This document shows, one piece after another, positions 7,722 through 13,493 of a stretch of DNA of 33,596 nucleotides; within the stretch, counting starts at the first letter, position 1, and every line of letters begins with the position of its first letter. The DNA is from Alistipes senegalensis. GTDB lineage: Bacteria > Bacteroidota > Bacteroidia > Bacteroidales > Rikenellaceae. The position numbers and the translations under genes were made by a program. The stretch is from positions 1-33,596 of the forward strand of contig JAMPDE010000003.1 in the NCBI GenBank assembly GCA_023665825.1, in the 5' to 3' direction. Below the pieces are notes generated by a model. The model searched no databases, was not told the origin of the DNA, and saw only the letters and a program-made list of their open reading frames with translations.

Positions 7722-8759
7722 TTATTGCTGTTGTATTTTAGTAAGTTGATATTCGACGGGCGTCTTCAGACCGTAGGCGAAGACATGATAGATTTCTTCC
7801 GCCGTGAGGTCTTCCCAGTCTTTTGCCGGGTCTGGAATGTCCGCCACAAAGACCTCGAAGTAGGCGGACAGCTCCGAGACGGTATGCTTGACAGCTTCGA
7901 CAGCGTCCCCGTCGTAGCCGATGACTACCGTGCGGATGCCTTTCGACTGGAGTTTGTAAATCTGGGTGAGGGAGATTTTCTTGCCGAAGGTGGCGACGGC
8001 GACGATACGGCGGTTGTCGTATAGGTTGAGTGTCCGGGTCAGGGCGACCACGTCGAAGATGCCCTCGACGAGGACAACCGTGTCGGTCTCGCCCTCCGCC
8101 ACGGCGTCGTAGTTGTAGAGCAGCTTCACGAAGTCGTTCTCGGTGGAGTTGCGCCAGCGCAGGATTTTGTAATCGCCGTTGCGCTTGGCACGGCAGTTAT
8201 GCCGGTCTATCTCCTCCTTGCTCCATGTATGCCGGGCGACGTAACCCACCGTGTCGCCGGCATCGATGACGGGAAAGATGACGTAGTCGTCCCAGCAGCG
8301 GTTCAGCCGGCAGGTGGTGCCCACCGGAAACAGGTCGTAGTCGTCGTAGGTGAAACCCCGCCCTTGCAGGTAAGGATGCGTGAATGCTCTCCGCCAGTAG
8401 TCCGGCAGGGAGACGATACCCAACTCATCGTCCACCTCTTCCTCCGCATCCTCCAACGGGAACAGCACGTTGGTGAGCGGCGTGTCGAAAGCAACGGTCT
8501 CGGCCGGCAGCATATCCATCCGGCCGAGGCTTTCGAGCAGACGCTCCAGTGTCGTCGTCGAACGGCCGCACGAGAAGCAGTGCGCCATGAAGGGTTTCTT
8601 GCGGGCGGTCTCCCGACCGATGTAGACGCCGAATTTCCCCTCCTTGCCGCAGAACGGACACCGGGCGATAAGGTTTTTCCCGCCCCCGTCCGTCCGGGCT
8701 CCGAGCTCCGTCCGCAACTCCGCCACCAACAAATCGTATTCTTTCCCTGTGATGTGCAT
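7722..8759 (-). CDS. dnaG: DnaG-type primase (zinc ribbon plus Toprim)
   Basis: With the ATG at 8759 the protein has 345 residues. A zinc ribbon near the N-terminus uses CPFC (Cys34, Cys37) and CFSC (Cys61, Cys64). The Toprim domain shows VLVEGIFDVVA (Glu232) and GYDGDAVEAV (Asp283, Asp285), followed by DIPDPAKDWEDL, the pattern expected for DnaG. It should synthesise RNA primers at the fork. A longer frame from TTG at 8807 adds 16 hydrophobic residues that I consider untranslated leader. There is no DnaB-interaction domain of DnaG type after Toprim, as in many compact phage primases. It heads the polymerase block; its own promoter could not be placed with confidence in the upstream AT-rich region. 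Confidence 0.88.
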   Translation of the reverse strand: MHITGKEYDLLVAELRTELGARTDGGGKNLIARCPFCGKEGKFGVYIGRETARKKPFMAHCFSCGRSTTTLERLLESLGRMDMLPAETVAFDTPLTNVLFPLEDAEEEVDDELGIVSLPDYWRRAFTHPYLQGRGFTYDDYDLFPVGTTCRLNRCWDDYVIFPVIDAGDTVGYVARHTWSKEEIDRHNCRAKRNGDYKILRWRNSTENDFVKLLYNYDAVAEGETDTVVLVEGIFDVVALTRTLNLYDNRRIVAVATFGKKISLTQIYKLQSKGIRTVVIGYDGDAVEAVKHTVSELSAYFEVFVADIPDPAKDWEDLTAEEIYHVFAYGLKTPVEYQLTKIQQQ

Positions 8760-8832
8760 ATAAAGAAATAGAAATACGCATAGTCGGCGAGGTGAAAGGA
8801 TGAACAATTTTTATCTTTGTTCGATGCTTTAT

Positions 8833-8863
8833 TATGTAGATATAAAATGCGGTTTTAATTTTG
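8833..8863 (+). promoter_or_regulatory. Possible second Bacteroidetes-type promoter (degenerate copy)
   Basis: TATG (8833-8836), a 19-base spacer and TAATTTTG (8856-8863) match the Bacteroidetes consensus TTTG-N19-TAnnTTTG with one mismatch in the upstream box. It lies within the upstream copy of a direct repeat whose downstream copy holds the better promoter. A transcript from here would carry a leader of about 220 bases before the ATPase gene. Confidence 0.35.
8842..8863 (+). repeat. 22-base direct repeat, upstream copy
   Basis: This copy reads ATAAAAT, four variable bases, then TTTTAATTTTG. The same pattern recurs at 9050-9071, 208 bases downstream, with 18 of 22 positions identical. Both copies end in the TAnnTTTG promoter box, so the repeat probably reflects a duplicated promoter or a remnant of how the ATPase gene was inserted. 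Confidence 0.55.
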
Positions 8864-9040
8864 TAGAAAGGTTGTCTCGGAAGAAAAACATGGCGATCTC
8901 AATGCGATAACTTTTTGCTGTTTTCGACAGATTCTGGCTGGAATATTTGGTATTTCCCGACAAGAATGGTTCAGAAAGTGGATTATAGCAATTACAAAGA
9001 GATTGAAAAACAGGAATTTCAGAAAAAAGCCTTGTGATAT

Positions 9041-9071
9041 TTTGCAAAAATAAAATCTCATTTTAATTTTG
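9041..9071 (+). promoter_or_regulatory. Bacteroidetes-type promoter of the ATPase gene
   Basis: TTTG (9041-9044), exactly 19 bases and TAATTTTG (9064-9071) form a full match to the host primary-sigma promoter of Bacteroidetes. The start of transcription would fall near 9078, only about a dozen bases before the ATG at 9090. This leaves almost no room for a Shine-Dalgarno site, which these bacteria often do without. It supports ATG at 9090 over the TTG at 9069, which lies inside the promoter. Confidence 0.75.
9050..9071 (+). repeat. 22-base direct repeat, downstream copy
   Basis: Second copy of the repeat described at 8842-8863. It carries the -7 box of the stronger promoter. The two copies differ only in the four central bases, GCGG upstream and CTCA here. 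Confidence 0.55.
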
Positions 9072-9089
9072 CATGAAATTGACAACGAT

Positions 9090-10238
9090 ATGATAGAGCG
9101 TACACAACAAGCCAAGTTGCTGCAACTGGCAACGAAATATCCTTTTGTAACGATTACCGGACCTCGTCAGTCCGGCAAATCGACATTGGCTGAACTGACC
9201 TTTCCGAATTACAAACGAGTGTCTCTGGAAGATTTGGATAATCGCGAATTTGCCACGGAAGATCCGCGCGGCTTTATCGCTACTTATCCGTCGCATACGA
9301 TAATAGACGAAGTACAGCGTGTCCCGTCCCTGCTCTCGTACCTCCAGACCCATACGGACCGGGAGCGGCAGATGGGAATGTATATCCTCACCGGTTCCCA
9401 GAACACGGAGCTGATGGCGGCGGTCGATCAGTCGCTTGCCGGCAGGGTCGCTATTCTGACCCTATTGCCGTTTTCACACGAGGAAATGCACCATGCGGGC
9501 ATCCTGCCGAACACTATCGACAGAGAGATATTCTACGGAGCCTATCCGAGCATCTACGACCGCAATATCGACCCCGTGGACTATTATCCGAACTATATCA
9601 AAACTTATATAGAACGGGATGTTCGACAGATGAAAGCCATCGGAGACCTCTCGAAGTTCCGCAAGTTGATCAAGTTGTGCGCCGGACGTATCGGGCAGTT
9701 GCTCAACAAGGCTTCACTGGCTGTCGAATGCGGCGTTACGGCACCCACAGTCGATGCCTGGCTCTCGATACTTGAAGAGAGCTATATCCTTTACTTCCTG
9801 CGACCCGACCACAACAACTTCGCCAAGCGACTCGTCAAATCTCCCAAACTCTATTTCTACGATACGGGACTGGCTTGTTCGTTGCTGGAAATAAGGGATG
9901 TGGCACAGCTCGGTTCGCATTATTTGCGAGGCGGGTTATTTGAGAATATGGTCATCAACGAATACCACAAACGCGATTACAATCGCGGACTGGAACCGTC
10001 GTATTCTTTCTGGCATGACAGTTCCGGATACGAAGTGGACCTGATCCGGACAGAGGCGGACAAGCAATACGGATATGAAATCAAATCCGGGGCGACATTC
10101 TCGAAAGAATTTTTCAAAGGATTGAATTACTGGAGCAAGCTCTCCGGTGCCGGACAGGAGTTGAAAACCGTCATTTACGGTGGCGATAAGGCAATGAAAA
10201 CTTCGGACGGCAATGTCCTGCCGTGGCAAGAATTGTAA
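9090..10238 (+). CDS. AAA_14/DUF4143-family ATPase, lone plus-strand accessory gene
   Basis: The 382-residue protein has a Walker A loop GPRQSGKST (residues 24-32), a Walker B segment IIDEVQR and a sensor-like LTGSQN, all in the N-terminal AAA_14 domain. The C-terminal DUF4143 region contains YEVDLIRTE (from about residue 313) and YEIKSG (about 328-333), a D...ExK arrangement reminiscent of PD-(D/E)xK nucleases; whether it cuts is unknown. The family is widespread in Bacteroidetes and archaea, often in many copies, and its role is unresolved. This is the only convincing plus-strand gene. It sits between helicase and primase with its own host-type promoter and a terminator and appears less GC-rich than its neighbours. 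Together these are signs of a later insertion (a moron). Defence or exclusion is a guess. Confidence 0.9.
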   Translation: MIERTQQAKLLQLATKYPFVTITGPRQSGKSTLAELTFPNYKRVSLEDLDNREFATEDPRGFIATYPSHTIIDEVQRVPSLLSYLQTHTDRERQMGMYILTGSQNTELMAAVDQSLAGRVAILTLLPFSHEEMHHAGILPNTIDREIFYGAYPSIYDRNIDPVDYYPNYIKTYIERDVRQMKAIGDLSKFRKLIKLCAGRIGQLLNKASLAVECGVTAPTVDAWLSILEESYILYFLRPDHNNFAKRLVKSPKLYFYDTGLACSLLEIRDVAQLGSHYLRGGLFENMVINEYHKRDYNRGLEPSYSFWHDSSGYEVDLIRTEADKQYGYEIKSGATFSKEFFKGLNYWSKLSGAGQELKTVIYGGDKAMKTSDGNVLPWQEL

Positions 10239-10277
10239 TTGATTATAGTCAAATTATCAGTACATTAAATGAAGAAT

Positions 10278-10312
10278 GACTAAAATTGCTCTCTCATTGA
10301 GCAATTTTAGTC
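10278..10312. terminator. Bidirectional intrinsic terminator between ATPase and helicase genes
   Basis: A perfect 14-base inverted repeat (GACTAAAATTGCTC, 10278-10291, and its complement at 10299-10312) surrounds a 7-base loop. On the plus strand it is followed by TATTTTTG, a usable U-tract for the ATPase transcript. On the minus strand the following bases (ATTCTTCATTT) are a weaker U-tract for the helicase transcript. It lies between two convergent genes. Confidence 0.8.
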
Positions 10313-10316
10313 TATT

Positions 10317-10337
10317 TTTGCTCATTGGCTGAGCAAA
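10317..10337. repeat. Second small palindrome sharing the GAGCAA core
   Basis: TTTGCTCA (10317-10324) and TGAGCAAA (10330-10337) form a perfect 8-base inverted repeat with a 5-base loop, just 4 bases beyond the larger hairpin. Both palindromes use the same TTGCTC/GAGCAA core, giving four copies within 52 bases. It ends 10 bases from the helicase stop codon. It may be a second terminator hairpin or a protein-binding site. Confidence 0.55.
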
Positions 10338-10347
10338 TCGCCCTTTC

Positions 10348-11727
10348 TTATCTGTATTCTTCGTCCATCTGCTGCAACGACATCGACCGTTGCGCATCAT
10401 AGAACACCTCGTTATCGTAGTCGGTCGCAATCTTAATCGTATCTCCTTTCCTGAAAAACCTGCTCTTGGCCACGTGCAGCCGCATCAGGCACTCTTTCCG
10501 CTCGGCGGACGACTGGTTCAGGGAAATCAGGTGCGTGCAGGGACGTGCCAGTCCTTTCGCTTCGGAGCAGTTGTACTCGGTGAGCACGTTGCGCTCGTTG
10601 TTGAGCCAGTCCCTGTCCTCGATGGTCGATTGGTAGGTCACCACCATCCAGACGTTCTCGTCCGCCGCCAGGTCTTTGAGGTCGTTGGCGACGGCGATGC
10701 GTTTCGAGCGTTCGTGCTCGGCGCCCCACTGGCGGCGGGTGGCGTCGGTCAGCAGGTCCATCGAGTCGATGATGACCACGTCGGGCGAGTAGCCGTTTAT
10801 CTTGCGGTATTCGGCTATGCCGTTTTTGATGTCCATCGTCGATATGCGGGCGGCGAACCGAGGGAACGACCGCACGGTGATGCTGCCGGCATAACCCATC
10901 ACTAATTCCTCGAAGTGTTTGAATTCCCGGTCGGAAATCCTCCCTTGCTCGAAGTAGTAGGCGTTGCGGGAAATCATGCCGCCGGAATAGGCGTCCAGGG
11001 CCTCCTGCTCGGAACCCTCCAACTGGTAGTGCAGCACATGCAGCCCGTCGTCGATGTCGGCACGGATGCCGATGTGTTTGGCGAGGTGCGATTTGCCGAC
11101 GCCGGTCGAGGCGAGGAAGCAGGTGAGCTGCCCCCGCAGGTTCCGACCGCCGTTCAGGGCGTCGAGGTACGGGATGTAGAATCGGCATACCTGCGGCAGC
11201 CGGTTCTCCCGGCTCTCGGCCTCCCTACGGCGGTTGTGCTCGAACCGCTCCCGGAAGGTTTTGGCCACATCTACGAATGCCGTGGTGCGGAGCGTGAACG
11301 ACGAGAGCCACCGGGCGTATTCACCCAACAGTTCCTCAGCCTTATCCTGCCGGTTCTGGTTGTAGAGTTTGCCGACTTCGGTATATACTTTCTGCAAGCG
11401 CACGCCCTTGATGTAGGCTTCGAGCATGTCGGTGAGGGCTTCCGCACTGGAGTTCTCCTCTTCGTATTCGTGAAAGGTCTCGATGAGTTCGATGACGTCG
11501 TAGTCGCCCTGAAAGGTCTGCGAGAGCGTGGCGTATGTCGGAGGCACTTTGTAGGTGCGGTAGTGGTTGGCGATGAGCTCCTGCATCTTCTGGAAACTGC
11601 GGTCGGGAAGGTATTCCTTGCGCATGTTTTCGGCCACTACGCCGCACAGGGTGTCGTAGCGCAGAGAGGCGGCGTAGAGTTCGTAGAGGAACTCCGCCGA
11701 CAGCGGATTGACGGTTGTCTTGCTCAT
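10348..11727 (-). CDS. Replicative DNA helicase (DnaB/gp41-like RecA-fold ATPase)
   Basis: The 459-residue protein has an N-terminal helical region of about 180 residues and a RecA-type motor domain. The Walker A loop is ASTGVGKSH (206-214), the linker strand HVLHYQLEGSE (230-240) carries the expected acidic residue, and Walker B is DVVIIDSMDLL (Asp321). VVTYQST (near 377) fits the motif-3 strand with its polar sensor. This is the pattern of hexameric helicases of the DnaB, T4 gp41 and T7 gp4 group, which unwind DNA 5' to 3' at the fork. The primase is a separate protein encoded beyond the plus-strand gene. Start ATG overlaps the preceding stop (ATGA). A helicase loader is not identified; the upstream neighbour is a candidate by position only. 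Confidence 0.88.
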   Translation of the reverse strand: MSKTTVNPLSAEFLYELYAASLRYDTLCGVVAENMRKEYLPDRSFQKMQELIANHYRTYKVPPTYATLSQTFQGDYDVIELIETFHEYEEENSSAEALTDMLEAYIKGVRLQKVYTEVGKLYNQNRQDKAEELLGEYARWLSSFTLRTTAFVDVAKTFRERFEHNRRREAESRENRLPQVCRFYIPYLDALNGGRNLRGQLTCFLASTGVGKSHLAKHIGIRADIDDGLHVLHYQLEGSEQEALDAYSGGMISRNAYYFEQGRISDREFKHFEELVMGYAGSITVRSFPRFAARISTMDIKNGIAEYRKINGYSPDVVIIDSMDLLTDATRRQWGAEHERSKRIAVANDLKDLAADENVWMVVTYQSTIEDRDWLNNERNVLTEYNCSEAKGLARPCTHLISLNQSSAERKECLMRLHVAKSRFFRKGDTIKIATDYDNEVFYDAQRSMSLQQMDEEYR

Positions 11728-12344
11728 GACCGGTTCCTCCTTTCTGCCTCCTCGCAGCGGAGACGGTACAGTTCAGGATAACGGGCGGCGGTGTGCCGGC
11801 GGCAAAGTTCAGCCCGGACGCACTCCCCGCAGGCAGCGGAGAACGGGTTCCACAGCAGGGTCGAAACGCCGCAGACGTAGTAGCCCACGGGGGTGTTCAC
11901 CACCCGTCGTTTGGTCGCCTCCTCGTAAGCAGGGTCGAGAAACCGCCATAGCGGATGTTCCCGCCGGTCTTTGAGCAGCAGCGGCAAGGCATCCCGGGTG
12001 AGCCCCGCCCCCTGAAGCCAGCGGTCTTCGTAGTAGCGGCGCACCGGTGTGGTGGCGGCGAAGCGTTTCCTGGCTTTGGGACCGAAGGAGTGCGACGGCA
12101 TCCAGCGGCGCGACAGGTACTCCGCATCGAACCGGCTGATGGCGTGCGCCTGGCAGATGCAGAAGTCCGCCAGCCGCTCGTCGGAAAGCTCCCCGCCGCC
12201 GCTGGTTCGCAGGATGTCCAGACAGCCGGCCACCGCCCGAAGCCCTGCCGCTCCGCCCGGAAAGCGGAACGCCGGGTCGATGAGCCGGCGTATCAGCATC
12301 TCGAACAATGCCGCCGCTCGGCGGGTTTTATCGTTTTTCTCCAT
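11724..12344 (-). CDS. Unknown protein with a C-terminal four-cysteine cluster, next to helicase
   Basis: The 206-residue basic protein is not a family I recognise. The N-terminal 70 residues look helical. The striking part is the C-terminal cluster Cys158-x13-Cys172-x2-Cys175-x5-Cys181 (ending CGECVRAELC), followed by a basic helix. Four cysteines in this spacing could bind zinc, or an iron-sulfur cluster as in some DNA-processing enzymes; sequence alone cannot decide. It overlaps the sigma-factor gene by 17 bases and is coupled to the helicase by ATGA, so it is made with the replication proteins. By position it could be a helicase loader or fork factor analogous to T4 gp59, but no similarity to gp59 is visible. 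Confidence 0.75.
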   Translation of the reverse strand: MEKNDKTRRAAALFEMLIRRLIDPAFRFPGGAAGLRAVAGCLDILRTSGGGELSDERLADFCICQAHAISRFDAEYLSRRWMPSHSFGPKARKRFAATTPVRRYYEDRWLQGAGLTRDALPLLLKDRREHPLWRFLDPAYEEATKRRVVNTPVGYYVCGVSTLLWNPFSAACGECVRAELCRRHTAARYPELYRLRCEEAERRNRS

Positions 12345-12930
12345 CGGGCGTAATGAGTTTGCGCATTTGCTGTTTTGCTAAAAATATCCGGCTCTTCATC
12401 GTGTCCATGCTGCGGCTTTTCATGTTGCCGTTGCGGTACGAGATTTCGACAATCTCCTCCAATTTGTACCCCGCCTGCTGGAGCAGCAAGGCTTCCCGGT
12501 AGATGGGTTTGAGCTGGTCGAGGGCGGCGAGGATGTCGTCGTTGTAGAACTCCCGGTAGTTGTCCATGCCCATGGCGTTGCCGTGCGTCTCGTTTTCGTC
12601 GCTGAGCGACGAGGCGAGCTTGGAGATGTCTACGTTTTCCGAGACGGGCAGGCGGCCGTGGCGGCGGTTCTGCTCCATGACGAAACGCTTGGTCACGATG
12701 TGTATCCAGTTGAGCAGGCTCCGCTGGGGGTCGTAGGTAGTGATGTACCGGAAGAAGTTCACCAGCGCCTCGCTGTAGTTGTCTGCGATGTTTTCCTGCA
12801 AGAAGGTGTAGCGGATGCAAAGCCGGTACACTAAATTCCGGTTGGGCAGGATGTAGCGGTTGAACAGCTCGGTGCGCAGTTCGATGTCTCTTAACTCTGC
12901 TTCCGAGAGTGGTCTTTTCTCTTGCTCCAT
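12328..12930 (-). CDS. Small RNA polymerase sigma factor (phage-type)
   Basis: The 200-residue protein has the two-domain layout of a minimal sigma factor. A region-2-like segment (about residues 32-96) includes IADNYSEALVNFFRYITTYD, resembling the core-binding helix, and NWIHIVTKRFVMEQNRR, resembling the -10-binding helix. A region-4-like helix-turn-helix (about 138-194, IYREALLLQQAGYKLEEIV then MKSRIFLAKQQMRKLI) would contact the -35 or a partner. In T4, the late sigma gp55 is encoded close to genes 46 and 47, and here the gene likewise follows the SbcCD-like and RuvC-like genes. The likely job is to direct host RNA polymerase to late phage promoters. No such promoter motif is identifiable within this window. 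Confidence 0.82.
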   Translation of the reverse strand: MEQEKRPLSEAELRDIELRTELFNRYILPNRNLVYRLCIRYTFLQENIADNYSEALVNFFRYITTYDPQRSLLNWIHIVTKRFVMEQNRRHGRLPVSENVDISKLASSLSDENETHGNAMGMDNYREFYNDDILAALDQLKPIYREALLLQQAGYKLEEIVEISYRNGNMKSRSMDTMKSRIFLAKQQMRKLITPDGEKR

Positions 12931-13013
12931 AGGCCGGCGGATTGAGGGTTCAATCTGATTCCCAATCTGTCAGCTCTATGTGCGTCAATTCTGTAAATAG
13001 CTTTCATAACTTC

Positions 13014-13493
13014 TTAAATACGATGTTTGCGAATGTAATAATGCCACAAATGGCAGGCGTCGGCGGCGTTGTCGTCGGGCGGCTCGTAGCGGTATTTCTC
13101 CCGGCAGGCACGAATCATCTGTTCCTTGGTCGCCCGACCGTCCCCCGTGGCGAATTTTTTCAACGTGGCGGGGTTCACGAATTCGGGCTCCGGCAGGTCC
13201 AGCTCGTCGCACACCTCCAAGAGGATGCCCCGCAGCTCCGAGAGGCGGCGCAGGTCGTAGAAGTGGCGGTTCACGGCGACGTCTTCCGCCACAATCCGAC
13301 GGATGCCGTAACGGCGGATGAAGGCGACCAGCATCACCCGGAAAGCGCCGTGCATCTTGTTGCTGTTGCGGCGCTTGGATTCGGTGAAGTTCCATGTGCC
13401 GTTCTCGTGCTGGCTGTAGTAGCCTGTCTTGGTCGCCACGTCCAACGCCAGCACCTGTTCCCGGGTGATGTTATCCGATGCGTGATTCTCCAT
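13014..13493 (-). CDS. RuvC-like Holliday junction resolvase
   Basis: The 159-residue protein has the RNase H-like fold pattern of RuvC: VLALDVATKTGYY at the first strand (Asp18), RIVAEDVAV (Glu70) and DDNAADACHLWHY at the C-terminus (Asp141, Asp145). These acidic residues bind the metals that cut four-way junctions. Length and motif spacing agree with RuvC enzymes of about 160-175 residues. In a phage its job would be to resolve recombination intermediates and debranch DNA before packaging, like T4 endonuclease VII, though from a different family. The start lies inside the end of the SbcC-like gene (23-base overlap), placing it in the recombination operon. Confidence 0.87.
   Translation of the reverse strand: MENHASDNITREQVLALDVATKTGYYSQHENGTWNFTESKRRNSNKMHGAFRVMLVAFIRRYGIRRIVAEDVAVNRHFYDLRRLSELRGILLEVCDELDLPEPEFVNPATLKKFATGDGRATKEQMIRACREKYRYEPPDDNAADACHLWHYYIRKHRI

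Larger units (their letters stand above)
8760..9089. other. AT-rich intergenic region between divergent primase and ATPase genes
   Basis: This 330-base stretch is visibly richer in A and T than the flanking phage genes. It holds one good plus-strand promoter (9041-9071), a second weaker copy of it (8833-8863) within a 22-base direct repeat, and the untranslated leader of the primase on the minus strand. A minus-strand element TATTTTTG (9052-9045) could serve the primase block but lacks a matching TTTG at -33. I see no tRNA and no convincing small gene. Confidence 0.7.

Noticed and set aside
8966-9037. Open frame of about 23 codons in the AT-rich gap
   Set aside because: It is short, has no recognisable start signal and lies in sequence already explained as a control region.
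9045-9052. Minus-strand TATTTTTG as promoter of the primase operon
   Set aside because: The -33 TTTG box is missing at the right distance, so I mention it only as a weak candidate.
12891-13007. Open frame of 38 codons between the RuvC-like and sigma-factor genes
   Set aside because: It overlaps the sigma start in another frame, and no start site or conserved pattern supports it.
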